Shown: one piece after another, positions 44,990 through 54,191 of the stretch | How positions within the stretch are numbered: position 1 is the first letter of the stretch | Layout: every line of letters begins with the position of its first letter | DNA from: Flavobacteriaceae bacterium UBA1903 | GTDB taxonomy: Bacteria > Bacteroidota > Bacteroidia > Flavobacteriales > Flavobacteriaceae | Direction: 5' to 3' | Length of the DNA stretch: 64,000 nucleotides | Assembly: GCA_002337605.1 (NCBI GenBank) | Contig: DDGL01000010.1 | Span: 1 to 64,000 of the forward strand | Notes under the pieces: model-generated | Database searches by the model: none | What the model was told of the DNA's origin: nothing | Seen by the model: only the letters and a program-made list of their open reading frames with translations | Program-made: the position numbers and the translations under genes

Positions 44990-45860
44990 CAAAGCAAATT
45001 TGTTTGTAATAGGTGCCATGCGTGCGGGAACTACTTCGTTTATGGAGTTGCTATCCAGCCATCCCGATATTTATGTGTCACCCATTAAAGAACCGCATTT
45101 TTTTACCGAAACACTTCCCGAAGCCATCTTTGAACCGCAGCCTGCTACTTTTTTAGAGAACTATTTTAAAAAACAGTTTCCTGCACCCATACACCGTGCT
45201 CACGTAAAAGACCAGCGTGATTATAATAAGCTTTTTAAAAACGGTAGTGCCGTTTTGTACAGAGCGGAAGGAAGTGTATCCTACTTACATGCACCAAATG
45301 CTGCAACTGGTATACAGCATTATAACCCAGAGGCAAAAATAATTGTTTTAACACGAAACCCGTTACAACGTGCACAATCACAGTACCTTATGGATAAGGG
45401 CTTATTTCGTGAAAATAGAAGCTTTGAGGAGGTATTAACAACTGAAATCGAAGCTTATAATAAAGGAAAACTACCCTGGTATAGCACACTGGGGATGAGT
45501 TTTTATAAGAAACCAATTTCAAATTTTGAACGTTGTTTCCCTGATAATGTTCTGGTTCTTTCCCTGGAGGATTTCGTTACAAAACCTTCAGAAGTGATAG
45601 AATCAGTAGCCCTATTTCTGGAAATTTCTTCTTTTACAATGGAACACCTTCCAAATCTTAATAAAAACAAGGAACTACGTTTTAGAAAAATCTTTAGGAT
45701 CTTCTATAAGGGAGCGCTGGCAAAATGGCTCATTTCTTCAACTCCTGCGTTGTTAAAAAAGAAACTCAAAAGAATATTTTTTTCAGAACGTAACGCACCT
45801 GTTCAGGTTTCAGAAAACCTCTATACTACATTGGAATCAATCTTTAAAAAAGAGTGCTAA
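44976..45860 (+). CDS. PAPS-dependent sulfotransferase
   Basis: Transfers a sulfo group from PAPS to a hydroxyl or amine, most likely on a sugar of this glycan. The 294-aa protein has the 5'-phosphosulfate-binding loop GAMRAGTTS near residue 13 and the 3'-phosphate motif VLTRNPLQRAQSQYL near residue 127, with the conserved Arg and Ser. It lies 5.7 kb after cysN on the same strand; with cysNDC supplying PAPS and cysQ clearing PAP it completes a sulfation pathway. The soluble, signal-less protein should act in the cytoplasm. The acceptor is unknown. Its start lies within the GT2 gene. Confidence 0.88.
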   Translation: MEAPNKANLFVIGAMRAGTTSFMELLSSHPDIYVSPIKEPHFFTETLPEAIFEPQPATFLENYFKKQFPAPIHRAHVKDQRDYNKLFKNGSAVLYRAEGSVSYLHAPNAATGIQHYNPEAKIIVLTRNPLQRAQSQYLMDKGLFRENRSFEEVLTTEIEAYNKGKLPWYSTLGMSFYKKPISNFERCFPDNVLVLSLEDFVTKPSEVIESVALFLEISSFTMEHLPNLNKNKELRFRKIFRIFYKGALAKWLISSTPALLKKKLKRIFFSERNAPVQVSENLYTTLESIFKKEC

Positions 45861-45877
45861 AAAGCCTACAAAAGTAG

Positions 45878-45885
45878 TACCTTTG
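45878..45885 (+). promoter_or_regulatory. Possible internal -7 element ahead of the WbpD-like gene
   Basis: TACCTTTGCG matches TAnnTTTG followed by GC. It overlaps a TTG that could be mistaken for the gene start. No TTG -33 element is at the usual spacing, so evidence is the -7 box only. It could provide a second transcript for the downstream sugar genes. Confidence 0.4.
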
Positions 45886-45909
45886 CGCCAATCTAAAAAA
45901 AGTATAGAA

Positions 45910-46482
45910 TTGAGCTATTTTGCACATCCAACAGCAATTATAGATGAAGATTGCACCATAGGTGCTGGTACTAAGATCTGGCATTTTTCTCACCTGATGA
46001 GTTCATGCACGCTGGGCAACAATTGTAACCTGGGGCAAAATGTAGTTGTATCACCTAAAGTTACCTTAGGAAACAATGTGAAAGTGCAGAACAATGTGTC
46101 TATCTACACAGGTGTAATTTGTGAAGACGATGTGTTTTTAGGGCCTTCTATGGTGTTTACTAACGTAATAAACCCAAGAAGTGCTGTAAACAGAAGAGGT
46201 CAATACTCTAAAACCCTGGTAAAGAAAGGAGCTTCCATAGGAGCCAACGCAACTATTGTTTGCGGGAACGATATTGGGGAATATGCTTTTATAGGCGCAG
46301 GGGCTGTGGTAACCAAAGAAATACCAGCCTATGCATTAGTGGTTGGCAATCCGTCCAGACAAATTGGTTGGGTAAGTGAATATGGACATCGTCTGGAGTT
46401 TGACACAGCCAACGTGGCCGAATGCCCGGAATCGCATCAAAAATATACCCTGGAAAACAATAGTGTTTCCAGAATTGAATAG
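45910..46482 (+). CDS. WbpD/WlbB-like UDP-amino-uronic acid N-acetyltransferase
   Basis: A left-handed beta-helix acetyltransferase of 190 aa that should acetylate the 3-amino group of UDP-GlcNAc3N-uronate. Hexapeptide coils run from about residue 10 (AIIDEDCTIGAGTKIW) to 155, with the loop region FTNVINPRSAV near residue 85 and the terminal VVGNPSRQIGWVSEYG, as in WbpD. I place the start at TTG 45910, giving MSYFAHPTAIID like characterised family members; TTG 45883 lies inside a promoter-like motif. The companion dehydrogenase follows ten bases later, but WbpA- and WbpE-type genes are not seen beside it. Confidence 0.82.
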   Translation: MSYFAHPTAIIDEDCTIGAGTKIWHFSHLMSSCTLGNNCNLGQNVVVSPKVTLGNNVKVQNNVSIYTGVICEDDVFLGPSMVFTNVINPRSAVNRRGQYSKTLVKKGASIGANATIVCGNDIGEYAFIGAGAVVTKEIPAYALVVGNPSRQIGWVSEYGHRLEFDTANVAECPESHQKYTLENNSVSRIE

Positions 46483-46491
46483 GAAAACAAC

Positions 46492-47463
46492 ATGAAAAAC
46501 TTTGCATTAATAGGCGCTGCAGGTTACATTGCACCAAGACACATGAAGGCTGTAAAAGAGACAGGAAATAATCTTTTGGCCGCATTCGACCCCAATGATA
46601 GTGTGGGAGTTATAGACAGCTATTTCCCAAACGCCGACTTTTTTGTAGAATTTGAGCGATTTGATAGACATATTTCGAAACTACAGTTTGAAGAAAAAAT
46701 GTTTTTAGATTACGTTAGTATCTGTACACCAAACTATTTACATGATTCTCACATTCGTTTTGGTTTGAGAGAAGGAGCAGATGCTATTTGTGAAAAACCG
46801 CTGGTAATGAACCCCTGGAATTTGGATGCTTTAAAAGAAGTTGAAAAAACAACAGGACAACGGGTCTGGAATATTCTTCAACTACGTCTGCACCCTAGCA
46901 TTATTGCTTTAAAGAAGAAGGTGGATAATGGCCCAAAAGACAAAATTTACGATGTAGACTTAACATACCTTACTTCCCGTGGAAATTGGTACTATACCTC
47001 ATGGAAGGGAGCGCTCAATAAATCTGGTGGTATTGCCACAAATATCGGAGTTCATTTTTACGATATGCTGGGTTGGATTTTTGGTGAAGTAAAAGAAAAT
47101 GTAGTTCATGTCCATACCCATGATAGAGCTTCGGGATATTTAGAATTGGAACGTGCGCGCGTGCGATGGTTCTTGTCAATCAATGAAGATGTGCTCCCCA
47201 AAGAGGTGGCAGAAAAAGGGCAACGTACGTTTAGGTCTATAACTGTAGCGAGAGAGGAGCTAGAGTTCAGCGGAGGCTTTACAGATCTTCACACCCTAAG
47301 CTATCAGGAAATTTTAAAAGGCAATGGTTTTGGGATTGATGAAGCAAGACAAGCAGTACAAACAGTATACGATATACGAAATACAGAACCTATAGGTTTA
47401 AAAGGTGACTACCACCCCTTCGCAAAGAAAACGCTGGTTAAACATCCTTTTTCAAGAAAATAA
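46492..47463 (+). CDS. WbpB/WlbA-like UDP-GlcNAc-uronate 3-dehydrogenase (Gfo/Idh/MocA family)
   Basis: A 323-aa NAD-dependent oxidoreductase likely to oxidise C3 of UDP-GlcNAcA before transamination. The Rossmann start ALIGAAGYIAPRHMKA, the family motif CEKPLVMNP near residue 100, and GGIATNIGVHFYDMLGW near residue 178 (with catalytic His) match WlbA/WbpB well. It is paired with the acetyltransferase immediately upstream, the usual arrangement for UDP-GlcNAc(3NAc)A synthesis. The needed aminotransferase may be outside the window or may be the DegT protein at 61297. Confidence 0.85.
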   Translation: MKNFALIGAAGYIAPRHMKAVKETGNNLLAAFDPNDSVGVIDSYFPNADFFVEFERFDRHISKLQFEEKMFLDYVSICTPNYLHDSHIRFGLREGADAICEKPLVMNPWNLDALKEVEKTTGQRVWNILQLRLHPSIIALKKKVDNGPKDKIYDVDLTYLTSRGNWYYTSWKGALNKSGGIATNIGVHFYDMLGWIFGEVKENVVHVHTHDRASGYLELERARVRWFLSINEDVLPKEVAEKGQRTFRSITVAREELEFSGGFTDLHTLSYQEILKGNGFGIDEARQAVQTVYDIRNTEPIGLKGDYHPFAKKTLVKHPFSRK

Positions 47464-47489
47464 AAACTAAAAAAAATATAGCATACAAA

Positions 47490-48470
47490 ATGAGCGACAC
47501 AGCATATTCATTAAAAGGAATTTATAAAAAAGCGTTAGTAACCGGAGGTGCAGGATTTGTGGGTAGTAATCTCGTAGAATCCTTGTTAGAGGACGGATTG
47601 GAAGTTGTAAGTATAGACGACTATAGTGCCGGAAAAGAACGTAATTTACACGACGTAAAAGAAAAGTACGGAGATAAGCTAACCATCGTAGAGTGTGATA
47701 TTACAAAAAAATACAACCTGTCCCAACATTTTGGTGATATAGATGTTGTTTTTCATCAGGCATGTTCCAAAATGACAATTTGCCTTAAAGATCCATTGCG
47801 GGATTTAGAGGTAAATGCTGCCGGGACTTTTAACCTTCTTGAACTGGCACGCGATACTGGGGTTAAAAAGTTTGTGCATGTTTCTACAGGTTCTGTATAT
47901 GGTATTGCGCAGTATTTTCCAACAGACGAAAATCATCCGTTAAACCCAACTTCGTATTATGGTGTAAGTAAATTAGCAGGAGAAAAATATGTGCGGGCTT
48001 TTGCACACTTGTACGGCATGGATACCTCTATCTTACGGTATTACCATGTATACGGACCTAAGCAGGATTCTGGAGATTATGGTGGCGTAATGGGTATTTT
48101 CTGTAAGCAAGCTATTAAGGGAGATGACCTTACCATCTTTGGGGATGGTACACAAATACGTTCCTTTACCTATGTAAAAGATGTTGTAAACATTAATAAG
48201 CTGGTGGCTAAAAAAGGAGGGAAAGGAGAAGCCTATAATTGTGCCTCTGGTCTAAAGGTTTCTATACAGCAAATAGCAGATAAGATAACCAAAATGGCAG
48301 GAACGGATTCCAACATAAAGTACGAAGACTGGAAACCTGGCGATATAAAAGACTTTGAAGTAAGTCATCAAAAAATTGAAGATCTTGGGTTCGAGTTTCA
48401 ATACCTGGATTTTGACAAAGGCTTAGAGCAAACATTTAACTGGTATAATAAGGTTTTTGGTAATTCATGA
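47490..48470 (+). CDS. NAD-dependent nucleotide-sugar epimerase/dehydratase
   Basis: A 326-aa extended short-chain dehydrogenase. The nucleotide loop TGGAGFVGSNL lies near residue 19, the catalytic Ser and YYGVSK motif near residue 150. Sequence features such as NHPLNPTSYYG and RYYHVYGP place it near UDP-GlcNAc/UDP-glucose 4-epimerases (WbpP or GalE group) rather than dTDP-glucose dehydratases, since the Asp-Glu pair of dehydratases is absent. It follows the WbpB-like gene by 26 bp and overlaps the next acyltransferase by four bases. Exact substrate uncertain. Confidence 0.85.
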   Translation: MSDTAYSLKGIYKKALVTGGAGFVGSNLVESLLEDGLEVVSIDDYSAGKERNLHDVKEKYGDKLTIVECDITKKYNLSQHFGDIDVVFHQACSKMTICLKDPLRDLEVNAAGTFNLLELARDTGVKKFVHVSTGSVYGIAQYFPTDENHPLNPTSYYGVSKLAGEKYVRAFAHLYGMDTSILRYYHVYGPKQDSGDYGGVMGIFCKQAIKGDDLTIFGDGTQIRSFTYVKDVVNINKLVAKKGGKGEAYNCASGLKVSIQQIADKITKMAGTDSNIKYEDWKPGDIKDFEVSHQKIEDLGFEFQYLDFDKGLEQTFNWYNKVFGNS

Positions 48471-48973
48471 AATTGAAAAATAAAATATTATATGGCAGTT
48501 ACTTGTTTATAAAAAACTGGGATTTACCACTTTTTGATAAATGGCGTGCTAGTATAGTAAAAAAACTTCTGTCAACTAGACCCGAACGCTTGTATGTTCG
48601 CTCTAATGTAATCCTACATGGGTTTGATCAAATGCATATTGGTGATGATGTATCTATAAACCATGGTTGTTTTATATCTGCTGTAGGAGGGTTATCAATA
48701 GGTAATTTGGTTTCTATTGGCCATAACACTTCTATTATTACCACAGAGCATTCTTTTTCTGACAGAGAAGTTGCTATTAAAAACCAACCCATTGTGAATA
48801 GGCCAGTAACTCTGCATAATAATATTTGGGTAGGGGCCAATGTAACTATTTTAAGTGGTGTAAGTATTGCTGAAAATACAATTATAGCAGCTGGTGCTGT
48901 AGTTACAAAAAGTGTGGACGAGCCAAATACAATAATAGGTGGTTGTCCTGCAAAATTCATAAAAAGATTTTAG
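48467..48973 (+). CDS. Hexapeptide-repeat acyltransferase (colanic-acid/maltose O-acetyltransferase type)
   Basis: A 168-aa left-handed beta-helix protein. Repeats are visible as MHIGDDVSINHGCFIS, then IWVGANVTILSGVSIAEN near residue 120, with the catalytic-type His in SIGHNTSIITTEHSF near residue 85. It probably O-acetylates a sugar in the glycan. The start overlaps the epimerase stop (ATGA). From here the DNA becomes noticeably more AT-rich. Confidence 0.85.
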   Translation: MKLKNKILYGSYLFIKNWDLPLFDKWRASIVKKLLSTRPERLYVRSNVILHGFDQMHIGDDVSINHGCFISAVGGLSIGNLVSIGHNTSIITTEHSFSDREVAIKNQPIVNRPVTLHNNIWVGANVTILSGVSIAENTIIAAGAVVTKSVDEPNTIIGGCPAKFIKRF

Positions 48974-49047
48974 CACAAATAATTATAGGGTATAATTTAA
49001 GTTTAAAAGAGATAGTTTTCCTTTAACATTAGAACTATTAGCGAACC

Positions 49048-49638
49048 ATGGTACAGAATTATAATGATTTTAAAAAATATATTAAGGCTGATTTTAGAAG
49101 TCAAAATAAGATTTTAGACATTAAGAGTTTTATACTTGACCCTCTTGTTAGATTTACCTGGTTGTTGCGGTTTAATGAGTATCTGTTGAATAGCAAGAAA
49201 CCTATGGCAATTCGTTTTTTTTGGTTGCTTTGGTTTAAGAGGTTGAGTGTTCGCTTAGGGTTTAGCATCCCTTTAAATGTATTTGACCAAGGAGTCGCAA
49301 TTGTACATTATGGTTTATTACTTATTCATCCAAACTGCCAAATCGGGAAAAATTGCCGTGTACATATGAGTGTCAGTATAGGTGGGTATTCTGGATTAGC
49401 ACATACCTATAAAGAAGGCGAAATTAAGCCTACTATTATTGGAGATAACTGTTATATAAGTCCTGGTGCCATGATATTTGGAGGTATCACTATTGGTAAA
49501 AACTCTATTATTGCTGCTAATAGTGTAGTCAATAAATCTTTTGAAAATGAAGGGGTAACTATAGGAGGAATTCCAGCGAAGATACTTTCAGAAAAAGGCT
49601 CAGAAAATTTTCTCTTTAAAGGAGCAAAAACAGATTAA
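49048..49638 (+). CDS. Serine-acetyltransferase-like hexapeptide acyltransferase
   Basis: A 196-aa protein with a helical N-terminal half (to about residue 75) and a C-terminal beta-helix: VAIVHYGLLLIHPNCQIGKN and a GDNCYISPGAMIFGGITIGKN stretch (split by coils), which resembles CysE and EPS-type serine acetyltransferases. In polysaccharide loci such proteins usually acetylate a sugar or provide O-acetyl decoration rather than make cysteine. It ends with no spacer before the GT4 gene (TAA then ATG). Confidence 0.82.
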   Translation: MVQNYNDFKKYIKADFRSQNKILDIKSFILDPLVRFTWLLRFNEYLLNSKKPMAIRFFWLLWFKRLSVRLGFSIPLNVFDQGVAIVHYGLLLIHPNCQIGKNCRVHMSVSIGGYSGLAHTYKEGEIKPTIIGDNCYISPGAMIFGGITIGKNSIIAANSVVNKSFENEGVTIGGIPAKILSEKGSENFLFKGAKTD

Positions 49639-50805
49639 ATGAAAAAGCGTCCCTCTTTGGATATCGTCATGCTCTCTACCTTTGATAGAGATGCTGGAGG
49701 AAGAGAAACCTGGCTTTACAATTTTCTTCCAGAACTTGCCTCACTCCAGCATTTTGAAAAAATTTGTTTGTTTGGTTTTAAAACGCCTGATCAAGAAAAT
49801 TTTACTGAAGAGATACAGCAATTAGATCCGATGTTGAATGGTGAGCAACAAATTTTTCCGATTCTTTTTGAAAAAGAAAAATCCAAACTCCCTGCTATAT
49901 TCGCTATGTTTAAGGAGTTTAAGAAATTCACAAAAACTACCAGCCAGTATCCAAGCTACGTGATGGCAATGGGTATTTTGGAACTATGGATGGTCTTAAA
50001 GCTAAAACCTTATAGAAACTCAAAAAAAGTAGTTTGGTTGCGAAGTATCTTTTCACACGAGAAGGCATATAGAATACCAAAACCAATCCGCAAGTTATTT
50101 TTAAAATATGAAATTCAAATGCTTAAAAAAGCTGATGTGGTTTTAGGCAATGGAGACGATATTAAAAATTTTTATGCTCCCTATGGTATAGATGTAACTG
50201 TCATCAAGAACGGGGTTGCTATGGCTCGCTGGGCTTTGCCAGACATACCGCTTCAAGATCCTATCCATATTGCCTACGTTGGTAGGTTGAGCCATGTAAA
50301 GGGAATTGAAGATTATTTAAAATTAATTGAAAAGGTAAAGACAGGTGATAAGGCAAGACAGTTTACGTTTCACATTGTTGGATATAATGATAGGTATGCA
50401 TCGCAAGTTGCTGTTTTGGAACAAAAAGGCTTTGTTATTAATCACAATATAGTTCCTAACAAGGAGTTGCCCGGGTTTTTAGAAAAAATAGATGTGTGTG
50501 TAGCCCTTACTTACGCTGCTTCCAAAGGTGGGGGAGGAGGCACTTCCAATGCTATGATGGAGCAGATGGCAGCAGGAAGAATTATTTTAGCCTGGGATAA
50601 TAGGATTTTTAGTCAATATTTAAGTGCTGAAAATGCATACTTGGTTGAACAGTATAATGTTAACGAACTAGAATCACAACTATATGCCATCCACAGTTAT
50701 AAACAAATAGCACAACAAAAAGCAACGAAAGCTATTGAGACAATTAAACCGTATAGCTATACTTTGAATGTTGCTAAATTCTTAGAAGCTTTAAAAAATA
50801 GTTGA
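49639..50805 (+). CDS. Glycosyltransferase family 4 (divergent C-terminal site)
   Basis: A 388-aa GT-B enzyme. The N-domain has an opening strand with a Gly-rich acceptor loop (DRDAGGRETW); the C-domain has the donor-binding YVGRLSHVKG near residue 213. The usual E-x7-E donor motif is altered to a glycine-rich KGGGGGTSNAMMEQ stretch near residue 295, retaining only the second Glu, so the donor pocket is unusual. It starts immediately after the acyltransferase stop. Donor and linkage cannot be read from sequence. Confidence 0.85.
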   Translation: MKKRPSLDIVMLSTFDRDAGGRETWLYNFLPELASLQHFEKICLFGFKTPDQENFTEEIQQLDPMLNGEQQIFPILFEKEKSKLPAIFAMFKEFKKFTKTTSQYPSYVMAMGILELWMVLKLKPYRNSKKVVWLRSIFSHEKAYRIPKPIRKLFLKYEIQMLKKADVVLGNGDDIKNFYAPYGIDVTVIKNGVAMARWALPDIPLQDPIHIAYVGRLSHVKGIEDYLKLIEKVKTGDKARQFTFHIVGYNDRYASQVAVLEQKGFVINHNIVPNKELPGFLEKIDVCVALTYAASKGGGGGTSNAMMEQMAAGRIILAWDNRIFSQYLSAENAYLVEQYNVNELESQLYAIHSYKQIAQQKATKAIETIKPYSYTLNVAKFLEALKNS

Positions 50806-50827
50806 AACAAAATCATATCAAATTTAA

Positions 50828-51937
50828 ATGAATAATAATATTGTTAAACCAAACTTCCTGATTTTGGACTGTTTGCGAGGTATTGCAGCGTTTTACGTGG
50901 TTATTAATCATTGTAGAGGAAACCTTTTGATTGGAGGTTCTGAACTTGCCAAAATAACTCCAATCGATCAATGGAGTATATGGACGAAGATTTATTATGC
51001 ACTTCTTCGGCTTACCTCTTTGGGGACTGAATTTGTGGTTGTTTTTTTTGTGCTTTCAGGTTATTCAATCGCTTATTCCTTATATAAAAAACCAATTCTT
51101 AAGAAATTTTATTTGAAGCGTTTAATAAGGCTATATCCTCCATATGTGGCTGCATTAGCCTGGGCGGCTTTAGTTTTTTGGATAATTGCTAAATACCTTC
51201 CTTCTTTTAATTTGGATTTAAAGTCTGTTTTCGATAATTGGAAGTCTGTAGCATATAATATGTTTTATGTTTCAGAAGGGGCGTATATTTCTCAGTTTTG
51301 GTCTTTAGTTCATGAAGTTATTTTTTACATATTAGCACCATTTGTCCTTTTAAGACGTAGATTCTACTATATTTTATCCCTCTTGTTTTATACAACTGGC
51401 TGGTTAATTGGGTGGAACGAATTAACAGGAGGTTCTATATTAACCAAATTCCTTTTCGATTATAATATCTATTTCACTATAGGGATATGGTTGTTTCATA
51501 ATTATAAACCTGTTCGAAAAGTTCTTTCTTGTAGCAAAATAAAAACATATTTAGTTTTTGCATTCCTTTTTGTAATTATGGTTGTTTTGAAATATTTTGT
51601 AGGTGAATATAATAAAATAACACCATTACTAGCGGCGATACTATCCGTATTTTTAATCATAAATTTTCAGGTAAATAACATACATACAAAAGCATTATTG
51701 TTTTTAGGTGCAATGAGTTATACACTATATATTACTCATTTTGCTTCTATAAAAATTTTCAATTTACTTTTATTTAAACTAAATTTTGCCCAATTAAATG
51801 AAAATATCATAAATCCTTTCATATGGTTAGTTGGAACACTGTTTTGTGTTGTAATTAGTTATGTGTTTTATATAATAGCTGAGAAACCTACAAAATTAGT
51901 CCTTACAAGATTAAGAAAACCAAGTAAAGATTTATAA
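50828..51937 (+). CDS. Acyltransferase 3 (OafA/YrhL-type) membrane protein
   Basis: A 369-aa integral membrane O-acyltransferase with about ten helices. The family start LDCLRGIAAFYVVINH lies near residue 12, with the catalytic-type His; FFVLSGYSIAYSL near residue 75 and the later KRLIRLYPPYVAAL near residue 95 are also typical. It should acetylate or succinylate sugars using acyl-CoA at the cytoplasmic membrane. The stop overlaps the next GT start (TAATG). Its strong A/T bias marks it as part of the variable core. Confidence 0.9.
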   Translation: MNNNIVKPNFLILDCLRGIAAFYVVINHCRGNLLIGGSELAKITPIDQWSIWTKIYYALLRLTSLGTEFVVVFFVLSGYSIAYSLYKKPILKKFYLKRLIRLYPPYVAALAWAALVFWIIAKYLPSFNLDLKSVFDNWKSVAYNMFYVSEGAYISQFWSLVHEVIFYILAPFVLLRRRFYYILSLLFYTTGWLIGWNELTGGSILTKFLFDYNIYFTIGIWLFHNYKPVRKVLSCSKIKTYLVFAFLFVIMVVLKYFVGEYNKITPLLAAILSVFLIINFQVNNIHTKALLFLGAMSYTLYITHFASIKIFNLLLFKLNFAQLNENIINPFIWLVGTLFCVVISYVFYIIAEKPTKLVLTRLRKPSKDL

Positions 51938-53016
51938 TGATAGTAAAAATCCTTCATGTAATAAATTCATTGGTGGCCGCTGGGGCAGAAAACCTGGTCG
52001 TTACACTTGCCAACGAACAAGTAAAGACGAACGATGTATCTGTTTTTACATTTTATTCTGAAAAAGATGTGTTTGCTGAAAAATTAGATGACAGAATTGA
52101 TTTCAAACCACATAAAGGCCAAAATTACTTTTCAACAAAAAAAATATACACTCTTTACAAATGTATTAAAGCAAATGATGTAATTCATGTGCATTTGTTT
52201 CCCCCGTTTTATATTGTTGCCATACTCTCGTTATTTACTAGAAAAAAAACTTTGGTTTTTACTGAACACAATACAAAAAACTCCAGAAGAAGGAGTGTTC
52301 TTAAACCACTTGAAATTTTTATTTATAAGAGATACAGTTATATTATTTGCATAAGCGATGGGGTTGCGAGAGAATTAAAAGCCTGGATGGGGAATCGTAT
52401 AAATAGTATAACTATAAAAAATGTGATCAATACTGATTATATAAATTCTATTGCTCCTGTAGACCGAGATACGTTAAGGTTAGAAGATGATGAAATTTTA
52501 TTGGCTATGGTTGGAAGGTTTCAGGAACAAAAAGACCAGGATACGATCATAAGGGCACTACCTGCTTTACCAAAAAATTACAACCTGTTGCTTATAGGCG
52601 AAGGCGAACGTGAAGAGGAGTTGAAGATGCTCTCCAAAGAGCTGGATGTAGAAGAAAGAGTACATTTTATGGGGGTTAAAAAGAACGTATTTGGCATTCT
52701 TAAGTCCTGTGATGTGGGTATTATCTCTTCAAAATGGGAAGGATTTGGCCTTGTCGCATTAGAGTATATGGCAAGTGGTCTTCCAGCATTGGGAAGTAAT
52801 AACGAAGGATTAAAAGAAGTGATAGGAACCAGCGAAGCACTTTTTGAAATAGGAAATCATACACAGCTTTCAAAGCTAATTTTAAAAACTACAAGAGATA
52901 CAGCATTTAAAAAACAAATACAAGAAACCCAAAAAGAGCATTTGCACAGCTTCGATTTGAAAAAAGCTATTGAGGAACACCAGCGTGTTTATAAAAATAA
53001 AGTTACAGAGTGTTAG
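51937..53016 (+). CDS. Glycosyltransferase family 4
   Basis: A 359-aa retaining GT-B enzyme. N-terminal acceptor loop SLVAAGAENLV, internal VHVHLFPPFYIVA near residue 83, donor region MVGRFQEQKDQDT near residue 188, and a complete E-x7-E motif in SKWEGFGLVALEYMASG near residue 265. It is clearly paralogous to the GT at 57842, with shared phrases VHVHLFP and LVFTEH. It overlaps both neighbours by one or a few bases. Confidence 0.93.
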   Translation: MIVKILHVINSLVAAGAENLVVTLANEQVKTNDVSVFTFYSEKDVFAEKLDDRIDFKPHKGQNYFSTKKIYTLYKCIKANDVIHVHLFPPFYIVAILSLFTRKKTLVFTEHNTKNSRRRSVLKPLEIFIYKRYSYIICISDGVARELKAWMGNRINSITIKNVINTDYINSIAPVDRDTLRLEDDEILLAMVGRFQEQKDQDTIIRALPALPKNYNLLLIGEGEREEELKMLSKELDVEERVHFMGVKKNVFGILKSCDVGIISSKWEGFGLVALEYMASGLPALGSNNEGLKEVIGTSEALFEIGNHTQLSKLILKTTRDTAFKKQIQETQKEHLHSFDLKKAIEEHQRVYKNKVTEC

Positions 53017-54188
53017 ATATCGTCTTATCCATAATATTTATAACCTTAGGATTTGTTTTTATAGCATTTCAAGGGAATGTTTTACGTAAGAGCGAATTAA
53101 AGTCTTTGAGATTATTATGGTGTTTTCATCTGTTTTTCGCTATTATTTTTTATGTGTACACACGCTCGAATTCTGCGGACATTAACGGATATTGGAAGAT
53201 TGCAAAAGAAAGTACTCCTATTGATTTGGCTTTATACATTAGTAAAGGCTTCGGAACGAATGTGATGTACCTTATCAATTATTTTCCTGCTCATACCTTA
53301 GACCTTTCAATTTTCACGGGTTTTATGATATATGCTTTCTTGAGCTTTATAGGGGTATGTTACTTATATAAAACCTGCATAGAACTTATTCCTTACAATA
53401 CAAGATTTTTTGGTGTCAATATCTTTCCACTGCTCTTATTTTTTCCAAGTATTCATTTCTGGAGCGCAGGGCCAGGTAAAGATGCCTTACTCTTTTTAAG
53501 CATCACAATGTTTGGGTACGCACTTATTAAATTGAATCGAAGAATAGTACTCGCTATACTTAGTGCCATATTGGCCTTGTTAATTAGACCCCACGTATTG
53601 ATAATTTTATTTGCTGCTTTCGGGCTTGCCTATTTGCTATCAACCAATCTAAATGTTTGGAAACGATTCTTTATTTTCACACTATTAGCTAGTGTTAGTA
53701 CTTTATTACTTCCAACAGTACTTGAATATGTGAGTTTGGATAGTTTGACGGTAGAGAGCACGTTAAACCGTTTTGATAATCAAGCAAAAAATCTTTCAGG
53801 AGATGCAATTGGTTCAAGTGTAGATATTCAGTCGTACCCCTTCCCTCTAAAAATAGTCACATTTCTTTTCCGCCCATTATTTTTTGATATAAATAGTATG
53901 TTTACCGCACTTGCATCTGTAGAAAACCTTATTCTATTGGGACTTACTATAAAGGCATTAGCTAGTAAGCCTATTAAAACATATAGAAGTGCACCTGTGG
54001 TTGTCAAGTCGTATTTAATTTTTTTACTTCTGGGAACACTCGTTTTTTCGTTTTCACTAAGTAACTTTGGCGTTATTCTGCGAATGAAGAACATGTTTAT
54101 ACCTGCATTTATATTGTACTTATTTTGGGCTCTTTCCTATAATCAAGAGCTAACTAGCGAACAATTACAAAAACCTACTAATGTGTAA
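53010..54188 (+). CDS. Wzy-like O-antigen/polysaccharide polymerase
   Basis: A 392-aa membrane protein with about ten to twelve hydrophobic helices and a central extracytoplasmic loop, the layout expected of Wzy-type polymerases. Sequence is poorly conserved in this family; the segment IHFWSAGPGKDALLF near residue 150 and LIRPHVLIILFA near residue 193 are similar to motifs in other EPS polymerases. The start is GTG at 53010, overlapping the upstream GT4 by seven bases. Assignment rests on topology and position between GTs. Confidence 0.75.
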   Translation: MLDIVLSIIFITLGFVFIAFQGNVLRKSELKSLRLLWCFHLFFAIIFYVYTRSNSADINGYWKIAKESTPIDLALYISKGFGTNVMYLINYFPAHTLDLSIFTGFMIYAFLSFIGVCYLYKTCIELIPYNTRFFGVNIFPLLLFFPSIHFWSAGPGKDALLFLSITMFGYALIKLNRRIVLAILSAILALLIRPHVLIILFAAFGLAYLLSTNLNVWKRFFIFTLLASVSTLLLPTVLEYVSLDSLTVESTLNRFDNQAKNLSGDAIGSSVDIQSYPFPLKIVTFLFRPLFFDINSMFTALASVENLILLGLTIKALASKPIKTYRSAPVVVKSYLIFLLLGTLVFSFSLSNFGVILRMKNMFIPAFILYLFWALSYNQELTSEQLQKPTNV

Positions 54189-54191
54189 TCT

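Noticed and set aside
45883..45885. TTG start for the WbpD-like gene
   Set aside because: It falls within the promoter-like TACCTTTG box, and the next TTG at 45910 matches the family N-terminus.
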